Assembly: GCA_017547125.1 (NCBI GenBank)
Contig: JAFYQL010000053.1
Location: 1 to 13,106, forward strand
Direction of reading: 5' to 3'
From: Bacillota bacterium
Lineage (GTDB): Bacteria > Bacillota > Clostridia > Lachnospirales > Anaerotignaceae
DNA length: 13,106 bases
Position numbers and translations under genes: made by a program. How positions within the stretch are numbered: the first letter of the stretch is position 1; every line of letters begins with the position of its first letter. The notes under the pieces were generated by a model, which saw nothing but the letters and a program-made list of their open reading frames with translations, was not told the origin of the DNA and did no database searches. Positions 5,709 through 12,059 of this stretch are shown here, piece after piece.

Positions 5709-7016
5709 TTATTCGAAGTCGTCCATGTAACCGTCTTCGTGGAATTTGATTTCGTATGGTTCTGATACAATAACAACGTCATCTCTGTCGATGATGTCAG
5801 GAATGATTGTTTCAGAAATTTCAAATTCTGTAAGTGAAAGTGTGTCTTTGATATGAGCAACTCTTGCCTTGCTGTAGTCAATCTTTGTACATGTTCTGAT
5901 AGCAAGTCTGAGGGCTTCAAAGTCACTGTTCTGGTACATAGGAATCTTGCCGCCGTCAATCATTGTGTTTGTTGAAAGGTTGATCCATGTGCTTTCCCAG
6001 TCAACTGAGTTAAGACATCTTCTTGTTGTAATATCTGCAAGACCAAGACCGCATGCGTTGTGGTGGCTCTGTTCTGTAAGGCCTCTGATGAAGAGTCTCT
6101 TTGTGTGGAAGTCATCCTTGAAGTATGGCATGAAACCACGGCCTGTTACGTTAGGGTCAGCGCCTTCACCTGAAATGTTCTTACCGATTCTGTCGATAAT
6201 AAGAACGTCGATGTTGTCAAATTTGAATTTTGGAAGACGTCTTCTTGCGATTTCAAGCATCTTAGCGTCGCCTTCAACGATTTTGTCTTTAGGGAAAGCC
6301 ATAATTTCAGAAATATCATCGTATGCATTCTGAACTACACCTACACCAAATACTACAGGCATCTTGTTAAGGAATTCTTTTGCAACAACAGGAATTCTTT
6401 CTGCAAATGTATCAAAGCCCTGTTTGTGGAACCATGAACAACCTGTATGTTTAGCAATACCGATAGCGATCATTTTAAGGATACCGCTTTCGTGTTCGCC
6501 TTTGAAGTCTGTATGTGGTTTAACTTTGTTGTAAAGAACGATACCGTCAGCTTCTGCAGCATTCTTGTCGCAGTAGATAGGTGTCTTTGCAGCATCATCC
6601 ATAACACCAATCTGAACAACTTCCATAGTTGCAAGAATTGGAACGCCCATAGCTTCTTCTGTAATGCCGTAACCGTTGATAACTTCAAGGTTACCTTCTA
6701 CAGTACCGCTGCCGTGGCTGCCCATAGCTGGAATGATGAATGGTTCTGCACCCCATTCTTTAAGTTTGTCACACATTGTTCTTACCATAGTAGCGTTTTC
6801 CGGAATACCACGGCTACCTACAGTGATAGCAATTCTTTTGCCTTTAAGTGCTTCTTTGTCAATGTCGAGGTTATCAAGTTCGTTTGCAAGGTGACCTCTG
6901 ATATCTTCAATCTTGTCATCTTCAAAAAGCTGTTTTACTCTTACCATTTTTGGCATTGGTACTTCGTTAATGCCCTGTACCGGGAAGTTGATTTCTGGAA
7001 AGTCGATAAATCTCAT
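5709..7016 (-). CDS. LarA-family (DUF2088) nickel-pincer racemase/epimerase-like protein
   Basis: A 435-residue homologue of lactate racemase LarA, whose family interconverts 2-hydroxyacid stereoisomers using the nickel-pincer nucleotide cofactor. The N-terminal DUF2088 region includes ITVGSRGIP (64-72) and the PAMGSHGSGT loop with His101. Further candidates for functional residues are His168 (KPHTDFKG), Lys181 (GILKM) and His197 (WFHKQG). The His101-His168 and Lys181-His197 spacings are close to or equal to those of His108/His174 and Lys184/His200 in Lactiplantibacillus plantarum LarA, so cofactor binding appears intact. The larB, larC and larE cofactor-synthesis genes are not in this window. 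ATG 7016 follows GAAGGGG about ten bases upstream. The gene stands alone between a strong promoter and a bidirectional terminator. Because characterised LarA homologues act on malate, phenyllactate, gluconate and others, the substrate should be treated as unknown; lactate is only one option. Confidence 0.88.
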   Translation of the reverse strand: MRFIDFPEINFPVQGINEVPMPKMVRVKQLFEDDKIEDIRGHLANELDNLDIDKEALKGKRIAITVGSRGIPENATMVRTMCDKLKEWGAEPFIIPAMGSHGSGTVEGNLEVINGYGITEEAMGVPILATMEVVQIGVMDDAAKTPIYCDKNAAEADGIVLYNKVKPHTDFKGEHESGILKMIAIGIAKHTGCSWFHKQGFDTFAERIPVVAKEFLNKMPVVFGVGVVQNAYDDISEIMAFPKDKIVEGDAKMLEIARRRLPKFKFDNIDVLIIDRIGKNISGEGADPNVTGRGFMPYFKDDFHTKRLFIRGLTEQSHHNACGLGLADITTRRCLNSVDWESTWINLSTNTMIDGGKIPMYQNSDFEALRLAIRTCTKIDYSKARVAHIKDTLSLTEFEISETIIPDIIDRDDVVIVSEPYEIKFHEDGYMDDFE

Positions 7017-7101
7017 TTGTACTTCGCCCCTTCTATAAATAAATTATTTATTATGTGTCCCCAATTTTGCAGATAAATACCCACATTTCTGCATTATAGT
7101 T

Positions 7102-7130
7102 ATTATACCAAAATTCAGTATTCAGTTCAA
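7102..7130 (-). promoter_or_regulatory. Sigma-A promoter of the LarA-family gene
   Basis: TTGAAC (7125-7130), a 17-base spacer and TATAAT (7102-7107), preceded by TGG as an extended -10. The start site is expected near 7095, giving a leader of about 80 bases. A second TATAAT-like hexamer lies ten bases downstream. Confidence 0.85.
7113..7126. repeat. Tandem 7-bp direct repeat in the larA-like promoter spacer
   Basis: ATTCAGT occurs twice back to back within the spacer and the edge of the -35 box. It is possibly a regulator half-site pair, possibly chance. Confidence 0.4.
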
Positions 7131-7177
7131 CCAAGTAAACTATTATTGTTTCAAAAAATTATAATAACATCTCACAT

Positions 7178-7209
7178 AAAAAAAGGACTTATGCTGAACA
7201 TAAGTCCTT
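7178..7209 (-). terminator. Rho-independent terminator of the uracil permease gene
   Basis: An 11-bp stem (AAGGACTTATG with its complement, loop CTGAA on the plus strand) lies eight bases after the permease stop codon and is followed on the minus strand by a run of T. Confidence 0.9.
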
Positions 7210-7216
7210 AAATTTA

Positions 7217-8473
7217 TCAGTCGTTCATAATTCCCATCTTTCTGAATGCGTAGAATAATAAGCTAAGAACCATGCCAACTAAGGCTGCTAATGACATACC
7301 AGTTAATGCAATGCTGCCAAGCTGAATTGAAATGCCTGAAAGACCAACAACCAAAATAACTGATGTAAGTGCAGTGTTTGAAGCCTTGTTGTAGTCTACC
7401 TTTGAGTCTACAAGAACACGTAAGCCTGATGTACCGATCATACCATAAAGCAAGAAAGAAATACCGCCGATAACTGCGCCCGGAATAGTATTGATAAGTG
7501 CTGTAAGCTTGCCAATGAATGAGCAGCAGAGAGAAAGCACTGCCGCACCTCCGATAACGTAAACACTGTATACCTTTGTCATAGCCATAACACCGATGTT
7601 TTCGCCGTATGTTGTTGTAGGAACAGAACCGATACAAGCTGAAAGCATTGTTGAGAAGTTATCTGCAAATAATGAACGGTGAAGACCAGGGTCTTTGATA
7701 AGGTCTCTGCCGATGATTTTTCCTGTTACAATCTGATGACCGATGTGTTCTGAAATAATAACTAAAAGAGCAGGGAGCATAATTGCAATTGCCTGAACAT
7801 TAAACTTAGGAGCTGAGAAGTTTGGCATTGAGAACCAGCTTGCTTCACCAACTGCAGTAAAGTCTACCACACCCATAACTGCAGCACATACATAGCCACA
7901 GATAACAGCAATAAGAATAGGCACTACTGAAAGGAAGCCCTTGAATAATACTGAACCGAATACAGCAACGCCAAGTGTTACAAGGAAAATAATAACATTT
8001 GCCATTTCAGGTGTTCCTTCTGCAGGAAGAAGACCTGCTGTGCTTGCCGCAGAACCTGCAAGTTCAAGACCGATTAAGGCAACTACAGGACCCATAGCAG
8101 CCGGCGGAAGAACTATATCAATCCAATCAGAACCAAATTTATAAATAATACCTGCAATAATACAACCTAATGCGCCAACAACTGCAAAGCCGCCTAATGC
8201 ATATGAATATCCAAACTGTTCAACTATAAGAAGACCCGGTGCAAGGAATGCAAAGCTTGAACCAAGATATGCAGGAGCTTTTCCCTTTGTGATGGCAATG
8301 AAAAGTAATGTACCTACACCATTCATAAATAAAACAACTGCAGGATTGATTCCAAATAAGAATGGAACAAGCACAGTAGCGCCAAACATAGCAAACATGT
8401 GCTGTATACTAAGCGGTATCCACTGACTTAATGGAACTTTTTCTTCAACCTGAATAATTTTCTTTGTTTCCAA
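7217..8473 (-). CDS. uraA: Uracil permease (NCS2/UraA family)
   Basis: Inner-membrane proton-coupled uracil importer of the nucleobase-cation symporter 2 family. At 418 residues it has the expected length and pattern of about 14 membrane segments. The substrate-binding signatures are present: SEHIGH (241-246) with Glu242, and PTTTYGENIG (285-294) with Glu291, matching Glu241 and Glu290 of E. coli UraA. The GSSFAFLAPG stretch (71-80) near the substrate site is also typical of uracil rather than xanthine transporters. The start codon is TTG at 8473, selected because AAGGGGGT lies about six bases upstream and no ATG is available nearby; the MxTKK-like N-terminus is natural. It is monocistronic, with its own promoter and terminator. 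No PyrR-type attenuator is evident in the roughly 40-base leader, which is unusual for a Firmicutes uracil permease. Confidence 0.94.
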   Translation of the reverse strand: METKKIIQVEEKVPLSQWIPLSIQHMFAMFGATVLVPFLFGINPAVVLFMNGVGTLLFIAITKGKAPAYLGSSFAFLAPGLLIVEQFGYSYALGGFAVVGALGCIIAGIIYKFGSDWIDIVLPPAAMGPVVALIGLELAGSAASTAGLLPAEGTPEMANVIIFLVTLGVAVFGSVLFKGFLSVVPILIAVICGYVCAAVMGVVDFTAVGEASWFSMPNFSAPKFNVQAIAIMLPALLVIISEHIGHQIVTGKIIGRDLIKDPGLHRSLFADNFSTMLSACIGSVPTTTYGENIGVMAMTKVYSVYVIGGAAVLSLCCSFIGKLTALINTIPGAVIGGISFLLYGMIGTSGLRVLVDSKVDYNKASNTALTSVILVVGLSGISIQLGSIALTGMSLAALVGMVLSLLFYAFRKMGIMND

Positions 8474-8510
8474 AAAATTACCCCCTTAAAATAAAAATTA
8501 TTGTTTTCAT

Positions 8511-8524
8511 ATTCCTTTTGGAAT
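8511..8524. repeat. Perfect inverted repeat (5-4-5) over the uraA start region
   Basis: ATTCC-TTTT-GGAAT overlaps the -10 box and the expected transcription start of uraA. It could be an operator or a small 5' leader hairpin; no regulator is known from the window. Confidence 0.4.
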
Positions 8525-8531
8525 TATACCA
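8523..8531 (-). promoter_or_regulatory. Extended -10 promoter of the uracil permease gene
   Basis: TGGTATAAT on the minus strand is a perfect extended -10. The -35 at 17-base spacing (TTTTAA) is poor, which is compatible with extended -10 promoters. The leader to the start codon would be about 43 bases. Confidence 0.65.
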
Positions 8532-8582
8532 TATAAAAACTCCGTTTAAAATACATAAAATAAAAAGACCTGTTTTGTATTA

Positions 8583-8615
8583 AAAAAAATAAAAGGTCCG
8601 TAAAAAGGACCTTTT
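8583..8615 (-). terminator. Terminator of the pdxK-DUF5412 unit
   Basis: The stem AAAAGGTCC pairs with GGACCTTTT around a 7-base loop, with eight T residues following on the minus strand. It overlaps the stop codon of the DUF5412-like gene. Confidence 0.9.
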
Positions 8616-9036
8616 AATGTAATTCTCTTTCTTCTCCATTTATAATAATATAGTTTTCCTGCCATTGTATATCTGGACAAAACGGGTCCGAACTCCAATA
8701 AACACTTTTACCGCCATAATCATCATCACTTTTTTTCGCATCTTCTGTTTCTTCTACATATACACGCACATCAGCACCCAACGCTCCCTGGTCTGAAAGC
8801 ACTACATATGCAACATATTCACCATTTGGCGAGACCTCCATACCTATTACAGATTCTGTAGCCATATCGCCCCACACAATACCAAAAAATACTATCATAC
8901 CAACAAAGAACAATACTATTATTGATATAGCACCCAGTATGCACAATACTATTGTCTTAATCGTTTTTTTCTTGTCTTCCGAAATATATATTATGAATAC
9001 TATCGCGACAACAAGCCCAAGCAAGTATTTAACCAT
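8614..9036 (-). CDS. Small membrane protein, DUF5412-like
   Basis: A 140-residue protein with two N-terminal membrane helices (about 2-19 and 29-55) separated by a short basic loop (EDKKKTIKT). A C-terminal domain, probably outside the cell, begins with VSPNGEYVAYV and ends with QWQENYIIINGEERE. That layout, with a 'SPxGxYVA' opening strand and a terminal 'xxINGxx', is what I associate with DUF5412 proteins, whose function is unknown; the assignment is by pattern, not by search. The start ATG directly abuts the TAA of the upstream pyridoxamine kinase gene (TAAATG), so translation is almost certainly coupled, with GGGAG inside the kinase's last codons as the ribosome site. There is no obvious functional link to vitamin B6. 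Confidence 0.75.
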   Translation of the reverse strand: MVKYLLGLVVAIVFIIYISEDKKKTIKTIVLCILGAISIIVLFFVGMIVFFGIVWGDMATESVIGMEVSPNGEYVAYVVLSDQGALGADVRVYVEETEDAKKSDDDYGGKSVYWSSDPFCPDIQWQENYIIINGEERELH

Positions 9037-9897
9037 TTATTTTACCGCTCCCGTCAGCATATGCATAAACTTTTCAAAGTTTACGCCGTCACGTTTATCC
9101 GTATCATATTTAAGAGTATCTTCAACTGACTTGTAGATGAAATCAGCCGCAAGCTTAACAGCCTTTTCAACTTCAATGCCCTGCACCGCACATGCACTGA
9201 TAACCGATGCAAGTATATCTCCCGTACCGGAAAAACTACCATGAAGTATATGACTTTTAACAAAATGTATTCCGTCTTTATCAACTATGGCGTTGCAGAA
9301 CATTTCACTTTCGCCTTTTTCCGCATATATTATGCCTGTGATAATAACCTTTTTTGTGTTGCCGTTAAACAGCCTTTTGGCAAGTAGATGTATTTTTTCA
9401 AGGAAAAACTCATCTTTTTCAAGTTTAAGCACATAATCAGGGCTTTCGCCTGCAAGTATGCCCAGCTCAGTTACATTTGGGGTAATAATTTCCGCTTCAG
9501 ATGCAATAAGCTTTATTTTTTCGCAAAGTTCTTCTGTGAAAGACGGATAAATAACACCTTCGTCACCCATTACAGGGTCCGCAACAAATATAACTCCGTC
9601 CTTTTTAAATTCCTTTACAAATTTCAGTATTTTTTCAGCCTGAAGAGTTGATGCAACAAAGCCTGTGTATATTCCGTCAAAGCCAAAGCCAAGCTCTTTC
9701 CACTTGTCTATCATACTGTCCATCTGCTCTGTAAGGTCGCACATATAGTATGAATCGTAGCATGTCTGGTTTGAAAGCACGGCTGTAGGCATTGGAACAG
9801 CTTGAACGCCCAATGCTGAAATAATAGGTATTGCGGCAGAAAGAGAGCATTTGCCGAACCCCGATATATCATTTAATGCAGCAATTTTTTTTACCAT
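9037..9897 (-). CDS. Pyridoxamine/pyridoxal kinase (ribokinase superfamily)
   Basis: ATP-dependent phosphorylation of pyridoxamine/pyridoxal in the vitamin B6 salvage pathway. The 286-residue product opens with NDISGFGKCS (9-18) and the substrate lid region MPTAVLSNQTCY (36-47), both characteristic of PdxK/PdxY. DPVMGDEG (107-114) and TPNVTE (139-144) follow. The catalytic anion-hole motif GTGD (224-227) with base Asp227 is intact. I start at ATG 9897, giving MVKKIAALND, behind a GGATGGTG site; a longer frame to 9945 would add a non-conserved 16 residues that overlap the promoter. The gene is first of a two-gene unit with the DUF5412-like gene. A ThiD-like hydroxymethylpyrimidine kinase is excluded by the NDISGxG and SNQTxY patterns; choosing between pyridoxal and pyridoxamine preference is not possible here. 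Confidence 0.92.
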   Translation of the reverse strand: MVKKIAALNDISGFGKCSLSAAIPIISALGVQAVPMPTAVLSNQTCYDSYYMCDLTEQMDSMIDKWKELGFGFDGIYTGFVASTLQAEKILKFVKEFKKDGVIFVADPVMGDEGVIYPSFTEELCEKIKLIASEAEIITPNVTELGILAGESPDYVLKLEKDEFFLEKIHLLAKRLFNGNTKKVIITGIIYAEKGESEMFCNAIVDKDGIHFVKSHILHGSFSGTGDILASVISACAVQGIEVEKAVKLAADFIYKSVEDTLKYDTDKRDGVNFEKFMHMLTGAVK

Positions 9898-9928
9898 ACA
9901 TACACCATCCACAATTTTTCTTATTTTA

Positions 9929-9957
9929 ATGATAGCAAAATACACCTTTCAAGGCAA
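9929..9957 (-). promoter_or_regulatory. Promoter of the pyridoxamine kinase gene
   Basis: TTGCCT (9952-9957), 17 bases, TATCAT (9929-9934) on the minus strand. An alternative reading uses TTGAAA and TAAAAT with an 18-base spacer a few bases downstream. Either puts the start site about 25-30 bases before the ATG. Confidence 0.65.
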
Positions 9958-9986
9958 ACAAAAAAGGCGGTTTTGCTTCGCCTTTT
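9956..9986 (-). terminator. Terminator after the sensor kinase gene
   Basis: The stem AAAAGGCG with CGCCTTTT (9962-9969 and 9979-9986) is followed on the minus strand by TTTTTTGTTTG. It lies 20 bases past the kinase stop codon and abuts the pyridoxamine kinase promoter. Confidence 0.85.
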
Positions 9987-10006
9987 AGTCATTGTACCCA
10001 TACAAT

Positions 10007-11332
10007 TTATTTTTCGAATGTTATTTTAATTTCCGTACCCACATTAGGCTTGCTCTTAAGGTTTATCTTGCCCTTATGGTTTTTGGCCGCATGCTTAACA
10101 ATAGCAAGACCAAGACCTGTTCCGCCGGTTGCTTTGCTTCGGCTTTTGTCAACACGGTAAAATCTTTCAAATACTCTCTCCTGATGCTCTTCAGGGATAC
10201 CGATGCCATTGTCAGATACAGAAACTTCAGCCTTTCCGTCTGTCTTTCCAACCTTAACCCTGACAAATCCGCCCTGTTTATTATATCTTATGGCGTTGTC
10301 GCAAAGGTTATATATCATTTCTTCAATCTGCATTCTGCTGCCAAGTATAGCTGCTTTTTCGCCAACAAGTTCAAGCTTAATATCTGACTGCTGAGCCTTG
10401 AAAAGAAGTCTGTTGACAACATTTCTTGATGCTTCAAAAAGATCAATTTCTTCTTTAATAACAGAAATATCGCTTTTGCCCTCATCAAGCTCGCTGAGTT
10501 TAAGGATATCGGCAATAAGATTTATAAGTCGTTTTGACTCAAAATGTATTTTACCGGCAAAAAGCTTTATATCGCTTTCCTTAGCCATACCGTTTTCAAT
10601 CATTTCAGCATAACCCGAAATACTTGTAAGCGGTGTTTTAAGTTCGTGGCTTACGTTGGCAGTAAATTCCTGTCGTATAAGGGCATGATGTTCTTTCTGC
10701 AGATTATAGTTTTTAACCGCCGCAGCGAAAGGCTTAAGCTCTACATACGGAACTTCCTTGTCGATATCGTCAAGGTTTTCTGCCATTTTTTCGATAGGCT
10801 TTACAAGGCTTTTTGTAAGCATAACTGAAAAAGCAACCGAAATAAACATAACCGCAAGTGCAACCACCCCGATGCCCATAAGCGCATGGTTGTAGCCGCT
10901 GAACATTCTGTCAAGGTCCATTGCAACCCTCAGCACATCACCATTATTAAGCAAAAGTGCATAGTAGTATGTCTGCTGACCCATAGTGTCGCTTTCTCTC
11001 ACACTTTCCCCCGTGCCTTTTTCAAATGCCGAGGCTATTTCACTTCTGTCAAGATGGTTGCCCATAATACCCATATCGGCATTGTTTTCATACACAACTA
11101 TACCTTCGGCAGAGATAACGGTTACTCGCATTTCTTCATCTGCATACACGGCAAGCTGACTGTAATCATCAATGTTTTCACAAACATCCTGAAGCAGGCG
11201 TCCATAAAGTCTTATATCTTCTTTCTGTTGTTTTTCAAAGGCCTTATGATAAATGCTGACTGTCATTACAACAGTCAGCACCATAGCCATAATACCCATC
11301 AAAAACATTCTGCTATTAATCTTTTTTTCCAA
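10007..11332 (-). CDS. PhoR-type sensor histidine kinase
   Basis: Membrane sensor of a two-component system, 441 residues. There are two membrane helices (about 9-27 and 150-173) around an external sensor domain of about 120 residues, then a HAMP linker. The dimerisation/phosphoacceptor helix has FTANVSHELKTPL with His229, and the ATP-binding domain has N-box YNLCDNAIRYN (Asn346), G1 DNGIGIP (374-380) and G2 GGTGLGLAIV (403-412). All catalytic boxes are intact. The likely start is TTG at 11332 (GGTGG six bases upstream, N-terminus MEKKINSRMF); ATG at 11308 is an alternative. It follows the response regulator by 17 bases and is cotranscribed with it. Proximity to an Na/Pi cotransporter-PhoU gene and PhoR-like architecture suggest phosphate sensing, but the external domain could bind another signal, so the name phoR is withheld. 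Confidence 0.93.
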   Translation of the reverse strand: MEKKINSRMFLMGIMAMVLTVVMTVSIYHKAFEKQQKEDIRLYGRLLQDVCENIDDYSQLAVYADEEMRVTVISAEGIVVYENNADMGIMGNHLDRSEIASAFEKGTGESVRESDTMGQQTYYYALLLNNGDVLRVAMDLDRMFSGYNHALMGIGVVALAVMFISVAFSVMLTKSLVKPIEKMAENLDDIDKEVPYVELKPFAAAVKNYNLQKEHHALIRQEFTANVSHELKTPLTSISGYAEMIENGMAKESDIKLFAGKIHFESKRLINLIADILKLSELDEGKSDISVIKEEIDLFEASRNVVNRLLFKAQQSDIKLELVGEKAAILGSRMQIEEMIYNLCDNAIRYNKQGGFVRVKVGKTDGKAEVSVSDNGIGIPEEHQERVFERFYRVDKSRSKATGGTGLGLAIVKHAAKNHKGKINLKSKPNVGTEIKITFEK

Positions 11333-11349
11333 AGCAGACCACCAACTTT

Positions 11350-12024
11350 TTATGAGTTATCTGTTTCAAACTTGTAGCCTACGTTGCGCACAGTTTTTAT
11401 GTAGCTTCCCGCATCTCCAAGTTTCTGTCTTAATGTTTTAATATGCATATCAAGTGTACGGCTTTCACCTTCAAAATCTGTGCCCCATACCTTGTCCATA
11501 ATCAATTCTCGTGAAAGAACTATACCATTATTATTCATAAGGTATTTAAGAAGTTCATATTCTTTATATGTAAGCTCACATACCTTGCCGGATACTGTAA
11601 CCATACGTTTTTTGTCATCCATACAGATTTTACCAAAGCCAAGGTCTTCTTTTTCTTCTCTGAGAGAACGTCTTAAAACCGCCTTTACTCTTGAGATAAA
11701 CTCCATAATACCAAAAGGTTTTGTTACGTAGTCGTCTGCGCCGCCGTCAAGACCGCGAACTGCATCTATTTCTGCCGTTTTGGCAGTAACCATAATTACA
11801 GGCAAATTTTTTGTATGGTCATCAGCCTTAAGTTTTTTAAGTATATCAAGACCATCATCGCCCGGAAGCATAATATCAAGCACAACAAGACGAGGCATTC
11901 TGCTTTCAAGAGCTTCAAAAAAGCTTGTTCCTTCATCAAAGCCCATTACCTCAAAACCACTGTTTCTGAGGGCGTAGATTTCCATCTCTCTTATGTTTTC
12001 ATCATCTTCTACAATATAAATCAC
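11350..12024 (-). CDS. OmpR/PhoB-family response regulator
   Basis: DNA-binding transcription factor partner of the adjacent kinase; 224 residues. The receiver domain (1-118) has the acidic pocket Glu6-Asp7-Asp8, phosphoacceptor Asp50 in VVLDIMLPG, switch Thr80 and invariant Lys102 in VTKPF. The C-terminal winged helix (about 128-222) contains LTYKEYELLKYL (151-162), the recognition-helix region ESRTLDMHIKTLRQKL (187-202) and the closing VRNVGYKFE. The start codon is GTG at 12024, preceded by AAGGGGAT about eight to ten bases upstream. It begins 35 bases after the stop of the Na/Pi cotransporter gene, with no terminator between, so the three genes probably share a transcript. PhoB-like, though family-level assignment cannot prove the regulon. 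Confidence 0.94.
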   Translation of the reverse strand: MIYIVEDDENIREMEIYALRNSGFEVMGFDEGTSFFEALESRMPRLVVLDIMLPGDDGLDILKKLKADDHTKNLPVIMVTAKTAEIDAVRGLDGGADDYVTKPFGIMEFISRVKAVLRRSLREEKEDLGFGKICMDDKKRMVTVSGKVCELTYKEYELLKYLMNNNGIVLSRELIMDKVWGTDFEGESRTLDMHIKTLRQKLGDAGSYIKTVRNVGYKFETDNS

Positions 12025-12059
12025 GGTTCAAAATCCCCTTTGTATTATTAAACGGCCAA

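Noticed and set aside
5415..5959. Minus-strand frames crossing the Cys-rich gene and the end of the LarA-family gene
   Set aside because: They run through the bidirectional terminator and against two well-supported genes.
6447..7076. 209-codon plus-strand frame opposite the LarA-family gene
   Set aside because: Antisense shadow with no ribosome site and a Phe/Cys/His-rich composition typical of reversed coding sequence.
8540..8613. Riboswitch or PyrR attenuator ahead of uraA
   Set aside because: The only stable hairpin here is the terminator of the preceding gene, and it lies upstream of the likely uraA promoter, so it is not part of the uraA leader.
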